Positions 56,481 through 64,000 of a stretch of DNA of 64,000 bases are shown here, piece after piece; position 1 is the first letter of the stretch, and every line of letters begins with the position of its first letter. The notes beneath the pieces were generated by a model, which saw only the letters and a program-made list of their open reading frames with translations, had not been told where the DNA came from and did no database searches. The translations under genes and the position numbers were made by a program. The stretch comes from an uncultured Planctomycetaceae bacterium (GTDB taxonomy: Bacteria > Planctomycetota > Planctomycetia > Pirellulales > Pirellulaceae). The stretch spans positions 62,001 through 126,000 of the forward strand of contig CALMEE010000136.1 in the NCBI GenBank assembly GCA_937862885.1. Direction: 5' to 3'.

Positions 56481-59276
56481 TCAGTCATTTAGACCATCTT
56501 CGCCATCACGAAATTGTCCGGGTGGTGCAGTTAAGTTTCCGAAAAAGATGGCGTTGAAGAGCACACGTTGTGTTCCCAACCAAAATCCACGGTAACATAA
56601 GTTGTCGTTAATCAAAATAATCTGACCATTGCCTGAGCGATGCACCACAATGCCTGGCTTTCCCTGCATGGCTGTTCGATTTTGGTCTGACACGAAACCA
56701 GCCAGGATGACCCCTTCATCGGCATAGACCAGCGGATTCGCATAGGGAGAACTGGATGCTTGCAAGTTCCGTGTATGGTTACGAAACACGGCCAGAGTAT
56801 CTCGCGAGAATCCGTAAAACAGTGGATGTGTGATATCGATCTTCGAATTGATGATTGCGCCGCTGATGAAGTTGACTACCGCCTCATCTTGATAGTCGAT
56901 AAATCTTTTTTGAATCGATGAAGCATCATCTGGTGCCCGCGATCGAGAACCTGTCGCTGCGATGGTTGACTCTTGCCCAATCAGATTACTTGCAAAATTA
57001 GTCGCGGAACCCAATGCAATCAATGTACCGCCGTTTTGGACCCAGTTCGAGATGTCGCTTGCGGCTTGGTGCTGCCCCCCGGCAAGAATTAACGTGTTGT
57101 AGCGATTGAGGGAGACTTGCCCACCGCTCTTCAGCAAAGTGATCGGCATCTCAACCCGCGTATCGAGTGCATGCCAGATTTCGCCTGCTTCTGCGGAACT
57201 CACCCGTCCTTCAACAAACATCGCCACTTCCGGTTTGCGCATCACGCGAAAAACGCTGCTCCCAAGATCGTTTCCGACGCTTTCGGTGAGCCCGGTACTT
57301 AACGGAGTCCCACGCAATCCCAGCCGATTCGCCAAATTAATCAACCGTCGCACAAGGTTGGGCCGATTCGCCTCCAACCCCATTGGGATCAGAATGGAAC
57401 CGTATCCGAATTCAAGCGTATTCTCTTGCCAAGTAACGGTGACAGGGCGAGAGGCCACGCGCAGCGATAATCCAGAGGCCAGTGCCCGGTTCAGCCATTT
57501 CGGTGCCTGATCATCCTGCCAATCGATCAAGTAGGCGACTGCTTCATCCGACCAATCGATTCCATCCACCACATTTGCACGAAGGGGAAAGGGTTCCATA
57601 TGTTCAGGTTCTAGCGCATCCTGAATTTCGATGTGTTCGACACCGTAGGCTAGCGGTATGGTCCACGCTGAGACATCATAGAATCGAGCAGTTTGAAATT
57701 CCAAGCGTCGCTCGATTAATGTTTGCAGGAAGCGATACTGGGGTTGATCGTTGGGCACAACTAACGAAAAACGGGAATCGAAGTATTGGTCGTGATAACG
57801 CATGTCGTTCTTGAGGCGATAGCATTCGATATCGTGTCGTTTCAACAACGTTGCCAATGCTTGAAGCCGACTTGAGTTGCCATTCGCTACAAACATGTGA
57901 ACACGTGTCGCTGCCGCCTGCGCGTCCTGCAAGGCCGTCTGATAATACCATCGTTTGTATTCTAGTAGATCGGAGCGCAAATCAGTGATTGCTTCCAAAC
58001 TGGAAAGTGTCGCGGAAAACTGATTGCTGATCGTAAATGGAAAGCTCAAAAGGCCGTTTTCGCTCTCTTGTAGATGTCCTCGCGAACTGGCTTGCTCAAA
58101 CAGGATTCCTATGGCCCCTTGCAAATCCGGGTATGTCGATCCCTTACCCATGTAATAATCGTCGAACACTTCCTGGGTGAAATAAAGCCGCTTGTCCTTG
58201 TCGAACCTCTTCGCATGGTATTTGCCGATGGCCATCGTCAACTCTTGGTTGCGCCGCGGTGTCAATGGATTGACGGCGTTGGGAATTCCAGGTTGAAAGA
58301 AGAAGGTCGAGTTGGTACCCATCTCGTGAAAATCCAAGACAACGTTCGGCTTCCATTCATGATACCACTTCATTCGGCCTTGACTTTCAGGGTGCACCAG
58401 CGGCAACCAATCTCGATTCAAATCAAACCAGTAGTAGTTGGTGCGCCCTCGATGCCAACTTTGCTGGTGTTCAGCGTGCAGCGGATCGGCGTTAACTTGT
58501 TTTCCACGATACATGTTGACCCAATTGGCGAATCGATCATGACCATCGGGATTTAGCGTTGGATCTAGCAAAATCACATTTGATTCTAACCATTGCTCGA
58601 TCAATTCCCCCTCCGCGGCCGCCAAAAAGTATGCGACCAGTACGGCGCAGTTGGTGGCACTCGGCTCGTCTCCGTGGACACCGTAGCCCATGTTCACGAT
58701 GGCCGGTAACGCCGAAACATCAACGGACTGTGATTCGGATGGGTCGGCAAGGCGTTTATGGTTCGCCTTGATGCGGGGCAACATTCGATGATTCGTTTCG
58801 GAAGTGATTGTCAGCAACAACAACGGCCGAAAGCCATGAGTTTCGCCGTACTGTTGCAATTGAACTCTCTCTGATTTCGCGCTAATTGCCTGCAAATAGG
58901 CGACAACTTGATCGTGTCGTAAATGCCTCTCGCCAATGTCAAACCCGAAATATTGTTTCGGCGAAGGAATCGACGTATCGTAGGCCACTCCGTCGGGCCA
59001 AAAAGCGGTTGGCTGATCAGAACTTCGCCGTCGATTCATGGCTTGCGAAGTAGCAGTAACTTGCGCTGGCGAGGATAGTCCCAAATCCGCGTACTCGTCA
59101 GCTTTTTCCTTCTCCGTCTCCGCCTTCCAACCATCCTGATATTCGCAAACAGGAAGTACCGGACACGAAAACGACCAATGTGCGTGGCATACAGCAAGAG
59201 CGCAAGGCCCGATCACATGGAAAAAGTAAAGTCGAAGTCGGCGTTGCTGTGCAAAAGCTAAATACAGTGGTTTCAT
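56481..59276 (-). CDS. Large M14-like zinc carboxypeptidase family protein
   Basis: An M14 fold: zinc site GVHGDEPSATN (H-x2-E), the substrate-binding NPDGHDRFANWVNMYRG, third zinc ligand in VVLDFHEMGT and catalytic Glu region GILFEQASSRG. All key residues are present. The N-terminus includes a hydrophobic, Cys-containing stretch that may be a signal; the C-terminal 400 residues resemble a glutamine amidotransferase-like fold. At 931 residues it is much longer than classic carboxypeptidases but matches a planctomycete/Bacteroidetes subgroup. Likely exported, trimming peptides. Confidence 0.88.
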   Translation of the reverse strand: MKPLYLAFAQQRRLRLYFFHVIGPCALAVCHAHWSFSCPVLPVCEYQDGWKAETEKEKADEYADLGLSSPAQVTATSQAMNRRRSSDQPTAFWPDGVAYDTSIPSPKQYFGFDIGERHLRHDQVVAYLQAISAKSERVQLQQYGETHGFRPLLLLTITSETNHRMLPRIKANHKRLADPSESQSVDVSALPAIVNMGYGVHGDEPSATNCAVLVAYFLAAAEGELIEQWLESNVILLDPTLNPDGHDRFANWVNMYRGKQVNADPLHAEHQQSWHRGRTNYYWFDLNRDWLPLVHPESQGRMKWYHEWKPNVVLDFHEMGTNSTFFFQPGIPNAVNPLTPRRNQELTMAIGKYHAKRFDKDKRLYFTQEVFDDYYMGKGSTYPDLQGAIGILFEQASSRGHLQESENGLLSFPFTISNQFSATLSSLEAITDLRSDLLEYKRWYYQTALQDAQAAATRVHMFVANGNSSRLQALATLLKRHDIECYRLKNDMRYHDQYFDSRFSLVVPNDQPQYRFLQTLIERRLEFQTARFYDVSAWTIPLAYGVEHIEIQDALEPEHMEPFPLRANVVDGIDWSDEAVAYLIDWQDDQAPKWLNRALASGLSLRVASRPVTVTWQENTLEFGYGSILIPMGLEANRPNLVRRLINLANRLGLRGTPLSTGLTESVGNDLGSSVFRVMRKPEVAMFVEGRVSSAEAGEIWHALDTRVEMPITLLKSGGQVSLNRYNTLILAGGQHQAASDISNWVQNGGTLIALGSATNFASNLIGQESTIAATGSRSRAPDDASSIQKRFIDYQDEAVVNFISGAIINSKIDITHPLFYGFSRDTLAVFRNHTRNLQASSSPYANPLVYADEGVILAGFVSDQNRTAMQGKPGIVVHRSGNGQIILINDNLCYRGFWLGTQRVLFNAIFFGNLTAPPGQFRDGEDGLND

Positions 59277-59627
59277 CGGGTTGTTGTGCGGAAACTGGAT
59301 TAATCGAAATTGCTTGAATGCGATGGAATATGACCGGTTCGATTATAATTGCAATACCGCGTTGTAGCTTGCTGCTTAGAATTGCCCCTGATTTTCTTCG
59401 CACAAATTGGAATGCAGACCACGTTCGCCTCACGCTGGCAGACAAAAACCGCGATGGGTGTCAAGAACATCCGAGCAATGTTAGTCTTTTTGGGGTTATC
59501 CAATTTGGGGGGCTAAAACTTCTTTTGAGAAAATTGCTCGTCGATCTAATCGACTCAATTGGTGACAGCCAACTATCTCTTCGCGTTGCAGACTCTTCGC
59601 TTAACTGATAAGAGCAAGAAGCAAAAA
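59277..59627. other. 351-base gap, no gene seen
   Basis: Leader of the M14 gene and the region before the minus-strand terminator. Frames here look random. Confidence 0.45.
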
Positions 59628-59655
59628 CACCCCAAACGTTCTGGCGTTTGGAGTG
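59628..59655 (-). terminator. Rho-independent terminator of the gene at 59699
   Basis: On the minus strand: CACTCCAAACG, loop CCAGAA, CGTTTGGGGTG, then TTTTTGCTTCTTG. Ten of eleven stem positions pair and a T-run follows, 43 bases after the stop codon. Confidence 0.85.
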
Positions 59656-59698
59656 TCGGAGGGGACTAAATCGATTGATATCACGTATGTCGCTTCAA

Positions 59699-60475
59699 CT
59701 AGAATTGAAAGCTAATTCTGGAACTGCCTCCACCGAGCGAGAACGAAATGCCACCTCGTTGCCCGGCGTCTCTTGCATTGGGAACCCATCCCGGCGCTTG
59801 TGAATTAGGAAGCGGTCCGTGGCCAAAGTGGTCGCCTGGAAATCGTTGTTGACGCAACCGATTTTGAGGCAGTTGATTGTCGAATCGGTTATCATTCCTC
59901 AGGTGGAATTGGTTTGTATCAAATGGGCTGACTTGATAGACGCCGCTATGAAAGTGTCGGTCATTGAAACCCACAGTTGGATGACCACGTGTAATCGTAT
60001 GCCGATGCAGACTTGGACAAAATTGGTGCCTACGTAAGAATCGCAATTCGACACGCGCAGCATCGATGGTTGACTTCAGACCACATAATCGGTCCTTCAC
60101 CCTTTGAATCGCGAAAAGCTCGGTTGGGCATGGTCGGCCATGTTCGATTGCGGCAAACATTCCTTTGAAGTGAAAGTACCTGCCCTCAAGTTGGGCGAGT
60201 GCAACTTCCATATGAGTCAAATTGCCCGTTACATGGATGACGTCGTGCATCTTTTGAGCAAACTGTCGCATCTCCAATGCTGCCAAAACTAGCCGATCGT
60301 AATTTCGGTTCATTCGAAAGACCGCCAATTCATTCACCAAGTCATGCGATTGAAACTCTAGATCGCGGACCAGGCGGTCAATCTGCATCAATGACTGGGC
60401 ATTGACTTGTGTTGTCAAGCTGCCAGCAAAAACGCTACATAAGATGATCCAAGTTTTAGTAATAAAAGTTTTCAT
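59699..60475 (-). CDS. Secreted hypothetical protein with His/Asn/Arg-rich C-terminus
   Basis: ATG 60475 gives a signal peptide (TWIILCSVFAGSLTTQVNAQS). Residues 25-150 are a helical domain (DRLVRDLEFQSHDLVNELAV and following), and about 160-258 are low-complexity, rich in His, Asn, Arg, Phe and Gly, ending GGGSSRISFQF. I do not recognise a family. The His-rich tail could bind metal or surface polymer. A strong terminator follows, so this is a single-gene transcript. Confidence 0.75.
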   Translation of the reverse strand: MKTFITKTWIILCSVFAGSLTTQVNAQSLMQIDRLVRDLEFQSHDLVNELAVFRMNRNYDRLVLAALEMRQFAQKMHDVIHVTGNLTHMEVALAQLEGRYFHFKGMFAAIEHGRPCPTELFAIQRVKDRLCGLKSTIDAARVELRFLRRHQFCPSLHRHTITRGHPTVGFNDRHFHSGVYQVSPFDTNQFHLRNDNRFDNQLPQNRLRQQRFPGDHFGHGPLPNSQAPGWVPNARDAGQRGGISFSLGGGSSRISFQF

Positions 60476-60753
60476 CGTCTTGACGCTCCCTTTGAAGAAT
60501 TGGGTTGGAAATTGATTGCCACGATCATCGTGCCAGCATGTGTGGCTCACGTGTAGACAACCACAATGCGAGATTCGTGCCAATTCGTCAGCAAGCGTGA
60601 AAAATTTACAAATTGCCGCGTTTACTTAAATTTCGTATTTGGACCGCAACAGCGTCTTCGACATCACTTTGACGACAATGCAGCAACTTTGACGACAAAT
60701 CAAAGGGGTCAGGACTCATTGATCGGTGCAAGTGTCTGTGATCTGCTATTGAA

Positions 60754-60887
60754 ATGCTAAGACGACCACGAGCTGATGAAGCTGGTGGGCTTTACCATGC
60801 TTTGAATCGCGGTAATGCCCGTCAGACCATGTTCGCAAAGACTCGGACTACGCAGTCTTCGAAAAAATCCTGTCTGGGAAAATCTAA
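60754..60887 (+). pseudogene. Broken REP-associated tyrosine transposase (RAYT, Y1_Tnp)
   Basis: Starts with the diagnostic RRPRADEAGGLYHALNRGNA. Around 60834 one base is missing: restoring it gives MFRKDSDYAVFEKILSGKI, the expected continuation, before a stop at 60885. The catalytic HxH block (PNHWH) and the tyrosine are absent. It is an N-terminal fragment only. Confidence 0.85.
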
Positions 60888-60942
60888 ACGGACAGGCATT
60901 TTAGTATTTGCGACAGCAGTCGAAACACCATCGGATGACGGA

Positions 60943-61860
60943 TTAATCTGTGCGCAGGTCGCTGCGCTTGCGGAAGCGGCGGTCAAACAAGGCTTCGAGT
61001 AGTCGCATGTGCGAGCCGGAGTGTTTGACGGCTAACAGCGGCGTGGGCGTCGCAAGAATGGCGGCTTCGGTAACGCTTCCCAGCAACACGGCTGCGGCTC
61101 GGCTGCGTCCTTTTGTCGCCATGACGATCAAGTCCGAGTCCTGTGCCTTGGCCGCTCGAACAATCGAATGGCTGGCGTCCACACATTCCTCGAAGATCGG
61201 ATGGACGAAGATACCTTGACTATCAATTTTCTCCATAAACTTTTCGAAGGCTCGCTGTTCTTTTCCGAGAAGTACCGAATCGTATTCGTCGTAGGTAGAA
61301 ACGGCCGGATTGAAGTAGGCATGCAGTGCCGTGCATTCCGGAATTCCAGACAAACGAGCCAATGACACCGCCACACGGATCGCATCGGCGGAAGGTTCCG
61401 AGAAGTCGATCGGCACCAAGATGCGTTGTAACAGCGCAGCGGATCCATCTGGTACCAGCCAAACTGAACAGGGGGACTTCATCACGACACGCCGCGTTAA
61501 CGCCCATCGCGCCTTATGGACACGCCGATGTCCCAGAAACAACAATTCGATTTCGTGTTCTGCCGCTTCATGCAGCAGATGGTCTACCGGCGGACCTTGG
61601 TGGACGATGTACTCTCGCTCGACCGTCTCTGGAACATTCAGAAAACTCCGTTCTACCTGAGCTTTCATATCGGCCATGATCGGTTCGATATCGCCAGTCG
61701 ACAGGTCACCTTGTCCGCCTGGTACACAGTGTACAAAACGGACTTTGGTCGCCGTTCCCAACCGGGCTACCATGGCCACATATCGCAGTAATTCCGCATC
61801 CGACTCCCAATTCGCCTTCGTTCGTGCCAATCCAACCATCAGGTGTCGAAAACGATGCAT
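60943..61860 (-). CDS. Tandem universal stress protein (UspA)
   Basis: Two Usp domains (about 1-140 and 145-285): FRHLMVGLART with LLFLGHRRVHKA in the first, RILVPIDFSEPSADAIRVA and DLIVMATKGRSRAAAVLLGS in the second. The ATP-type G-x2-G motif is altered in both, so nucleotide binding is uncertain. It is 161 bases upstream of the SulP gene's far side and on the same strand; a link to ion or bicarbonate stress is possible but inferred from position. Confidence 0.9.
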   Translation of the reverse strand: MHRFRHLMVGLARTKANWESDAELLRYVAMVARLGTATKVRFVHCVPGGQGDLSTGDIEPIMADMKAQVERSFLNVPETVEREYIVHQGPPVDHLLHEAAEHEIELLFLGHRRVHKARWALTRRVVMKSPCSVWLVPDGSAALLQRILVPIDFSEPSADAIRVAVSLARLSGIPECTALHAYFNPAVSTYDEYDSVLLGKEQRAFEKFMEKIDSQGIFVHPIFEECVDASHSIVRAAKAQDSDLIVMATKGRSRAAAVLLGSVTEAAILATPTPLLAVKHSGSHMRLLEALFDRRFRKRSDLRTD

Positions 61861-62021
61861 CGGTCGCTCCTTTCGTTTTTTGCTCTATTTCGTCTTTTGG
61901 CGCTCGATGGATTGTATAGATATCAATCCCTCTTGTCGCTTAAGTTTTTCGATTCGGAAAGAATTTCACTTGGAAGCGGTTGCGCACCAGTAACGATGAT
62001 TTTGGACTCGTGCTGCATGGC

Positions 62022-63389
62022 CTATTTCTTGGGTCGATCAAAGAACTTGAATAGTATCGCATAGATCACCATCGCCGACAGTACGCCGAACAAAAAGTTA
62101 GTCATAATCACCATGGTCGCTGTGTAGGCCATCAACAGCGTGTGGAACCAATTGTGGGCGATCACTTGCTTGATTTCCGACGGCTTGATCATGTTAAATG
62201 AAACCCATAACAAAATGCCGCCAATGCACGCCATTGGGACGATTTCCAATAATCCCGCGACGAAATAGGCAAGCCCGAGTTTCAAAACACATTTCATGAT
62301 CCCCGCCAACGGTGTCATCGCTCCGGCCTTGATATTCGTGGCCGTACGAGCGAGTGCCCCAGAAAGCGGCATCCCATTCAGCAACGGTACGAACGTCTGA
62401 ATCAGGCCTTGTCCCCAGAACTCCTTATCCGGGTTGTACGGAGTACCGCGATTGTCGGCTAGGCGATCCCCCATCCGCGCGGCCAGGATGCTCTCAAAAC
62501 CGCAGACGAACGCGAACGCGAAGGTATATAACATCAGATCGGCGAGCACTGACATCTCCCACGCCGGCAATGACGGCAAGGTGATCACAAAAAACTCAGT
62601 GGGGATGCTACCGTATTTGTCCTTGATCAGTGTCAAATCGAAGCTACTGAACAAGGTCGCTCCCATCAGTGTCGCGATGGCCAGTGCAATGAACGGGGCG
62701 GGAATATAAATCGATATCTTGAGCAAATATCTGATCAGTAAAAACGTCACCAGCGCAACCACTAACGCCGCCCAATTGAATTCATTGATGTGGCTGGCGA
62801 TCACACTGAGCTTGTTCCAAGTGGTTCCCGTGACGGCGGCTTTCAATCCGAGAATTTCACCCATCTGCGTTAAGGCAATCGTGACAGCGATCCCCACACT
62901 GAAGCCGACCACAATCGAGTGGGGAACCAGTTTGCCCAACTTGCCCCAACCAAATAAGGCTAGGACCATAAGAATCGGACCTGAACAGACGCATATCAGA
63001 ACCAGGAATCCATGTCCTGCGAATGGATCATCGGGCGTGGCATATTTGGCCATCAACGCCGCGATCATCGGGATTAGCGCGGCCACGGGTCCGTAGACGT
63101 TGTACTTGGAACCGGTGAAAAGTGCGCCAATCAACCCGGCAATCGCGCCGGCCACGATACCATGTTCGGGCCGCAAGCCGGATGCCATGGCGAACCCCAT
63201 GGCCATCGGGATAGCCATTAAGGCGACAATCAGTCCAGCACTCGTGTCGCGGATCGCGACTTTGAACCAGTTCTGGCGATTGATTTCCTCGAATCGCTCG
63301 TCGAACGGTGTCATAAAGTGCTTGAATCGTCTGCCGATTGCGGCGAACCCATGCTGATCGCTTTGAGTAGTGCTATACATTGGATTCAT
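62022..63389 (-). CDS. SulP family anion transporter without STAS domain
   Basis: About twelve membrane helices with the SulP opening DTSAGLIVALMAIPMAMGFAMASG and the region AGAIAGLIGALFTGSKYNVYGP. It ends FFDRPKK directly after the last helix, with no STAS domain. The substrate may be sulfate, bicarbonate or another anion. ATG 63389 is preferred; the residues upstream lack family features. Many bacterial SulP proteins end in a STAS domain used for regulation, so its absence is notable. Confidence 0.92.
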   Translation of the reverse strand: MNPMYSTTQSDQHGFAAIGRRFKHFMTPFDERFEEINRQNWFKVAIRDTSAGLIVALMAIPMAMGFAMASGLRPEHGIVAGAIAGLIGALFTGSKYNVYGPVAALIPMIAALMAKYATPDDPFAGHGFLVLICVCSGPILMVLALFGWGKLGKLVPHSIVVGFSVGIAVTIALTQMGEILGLKAAVTGTTWNKLSVIASHINEFNWAALVVALVTFLLIRYLLKISIYIPAPFIALAIATLMGATLFSSFDLTLIKDKYGSIPTEFFVITLPSLPAWEMSVLADLMLYTFAFAFVCGFESILAARMGDRLADNRGTPYNPDKEFWGQGLIQTFVPLLNGMPLSGALARTATNIKAGAMTPLAGIMKCVLKLGLAYFVAGLLEIVPMACIGGILLWVSFNMIKPSEIKQVIAHNWFHTLLMAYTATMVIMTNFLFGVLSAMVIYAILFKFFDRPKK

Positions 63390-63595
63390 ATCTTTGCAAT
63401 TGAACCATCTTGCTTGAATGCGCACGCGTTCGCTTGGTGAAACCAACTCGATCCATGTGAGTAGCTCGAGGCCTGCCGAGCCCGCCTGGGCACATGATTA
63501 AAGAGGAACAAACCACTTAAGAAAGGGAACGAAAGAACGCCCCATGAGATACCGCGCGACTTATCTGGAACGCGAACGTTACGAAAACCGCGCCT

Positions 63596-63946
63596 TTAAC
63601 AGCGCATCGGGCCACGTTGGCCATCGACGAAGTGAAGGAGGCAAGATGCAGACAATGCAGTGCTCAGTTGCGACACCACTTTGAATTCAATCTGGGAACC
63701 GAGTGCCTCAATGACTTTACGACAGTATTGAGGTTTTGGTGGTCGTTTGATTGTGCGGAGTTTGGCAAATAACTCCGACTGAGACTCGTGCTCCGAGCGA
63801 TTTGACTCTTTTTCAGATGCCGCGCGATTTATCGCCGAAAAGAAAAACCCGGGTATTGACGGTAGCGAAAGCAGACCCGTGAAGGCCGCCAGCAAGGCAA
63901 ATCGATGAAACGCCAACCGGCGACTCAAAAATCGAAACCGGACCAT
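63596..63946 (-). CDS. Small hypothetical protein with N-terminal membrane segment
   Basis: From ATG 63946 the product has a basic start and a hydrophobic segment (FALLAAFTGLLSLPSIPGFFF), then a charged, helical region and a single Cys-rich end (ASCLLHFVDG). I cannot assign a family. The long signal-like N-terminus suggests export or a single membrane anchor. The window ends shortly upstream, so its promoter is partly unseen. Confidence 0.5.
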   Translation of the reverse strand: MVRFRFLSRRLAFHRFALLAAFTGLLSLPSIPGFFFSAINRAASEKESNRSEHESQSELFAKLRTIKRPPKPQYCRKVIEALGSQIEFKVVSQLSTALSASCLLHFVDGQRGPMRC

Positions 63947-64000
63947 AAACGCTTGCTCGATGCTCAAACGTGTGAACGACTTAGCAATTAGCTTACCCCG

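Noticed and set aside
63544-63684. 46-codon plus-strand ORF MRYRATYLERE...
   Set aside because: The charged, repetitive-looking product and the overlap with the minus-strand gene end make it doubtful, and there is no clear ribosome site at good distance.

Overview
The window looks like a chromosomal segment from a planctomycete, most likely of the Pirellulales. It carries many families typical of that group: a DUF1559 pseudopilin-like protein; a DUF1501 / PPC-domain / DUF1549-DUF1553 / cytochrome-WD40 operon; an ECF sigma factor fused by position to a Ser/Thr kinase with a TPR tail; the TIGR03545-TIGR03546 pair; and membrane proteins ending in a YGLPEP-like tail. There is no rRNA, no tRNA that I could recognise, no CRISPR array, no intact insertion sequence and no prophage. 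Base composition is roughly balanced, and gaps between genes are often several hundred bases long, several of them holding gene relics.

Layout. 0-4.1 kb: two copies of a membrane-anchored protein family (the first cut by the window edge), a cysteine-rich small ORF and a DUF1559 protein. 4.2-8.2 kb: rsmD, two tandem secreted cyclophilin-type proteins (one apparently without its catalytic residues but with a His-rich tail) and nth. 8.8-13.1 kb: a zinc-ribbon membrane protein with a degenerate trypsin-like domain, pepT, and a metallo-beta-lactamase-fold hydrolase. 13.5-20.2 kb: amn, an S46 dipeptidyl-peptidase, a D-2-hydroxyacid dehydrogenase, an Hpt protein and proS. 21-22.1 kb: two unknown proteins.

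22.4-27.6 kb is the most coherent accessory unit. It has an ECF42-type sigma factor with a C-terminal TPR-like extension, divergent from a gene run with three YCII/DGPF proteins (one a double domain, one fused to a SnoaL-like domain), a DinB-like protein, a DoxX-like protein and a PhnB-like VOC protein. The shared intergenic region holds a symmetric TGTCGA-N16-TCGACA element that reads as a promoter in both directions. A frameshifted remnant of a second ECF42 gene lies 10 kb away at 37.2 kb.

27.6-36.9 kb: kinase, ECF sigma factor, a TfoX-like protein and two large exported TPR proteins. 36.9-38.5 kb: the ECF42 relic, an apparently orphan TPP-riboswitch-like element on the + strand, and a thioredoxin-fold protein divergent from an HxlR regulator. 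38.8-40.3 kb: DUF1579, SRPBCC and ArsR genes with a perfect operator-like repeat. 40.3-41.2 kb: no conventional gene, but a 28-residue membrane peptide ORF and a possible small transcript with a leader ORF and a strong terminator. 41.2-45.0 kb: DUF4105 lipoprotein, TerB-like protein and the TIGR03545/6 pair. 46.2-55.2 kb: the large planctomycete cytochrome/DUF1501 operon. 55.6-63.9 kb: YqgE/AlgH, a secreted M14 carboxypeptidase-like protein, an unknown secreted protein with a clear terminator, a broken RAYT transposase, a tandem UspA and a SulP transporter without STAS domain.

All calls come from reading translations and sequence by eye. Family names rest on remembered motifs, not on searches.
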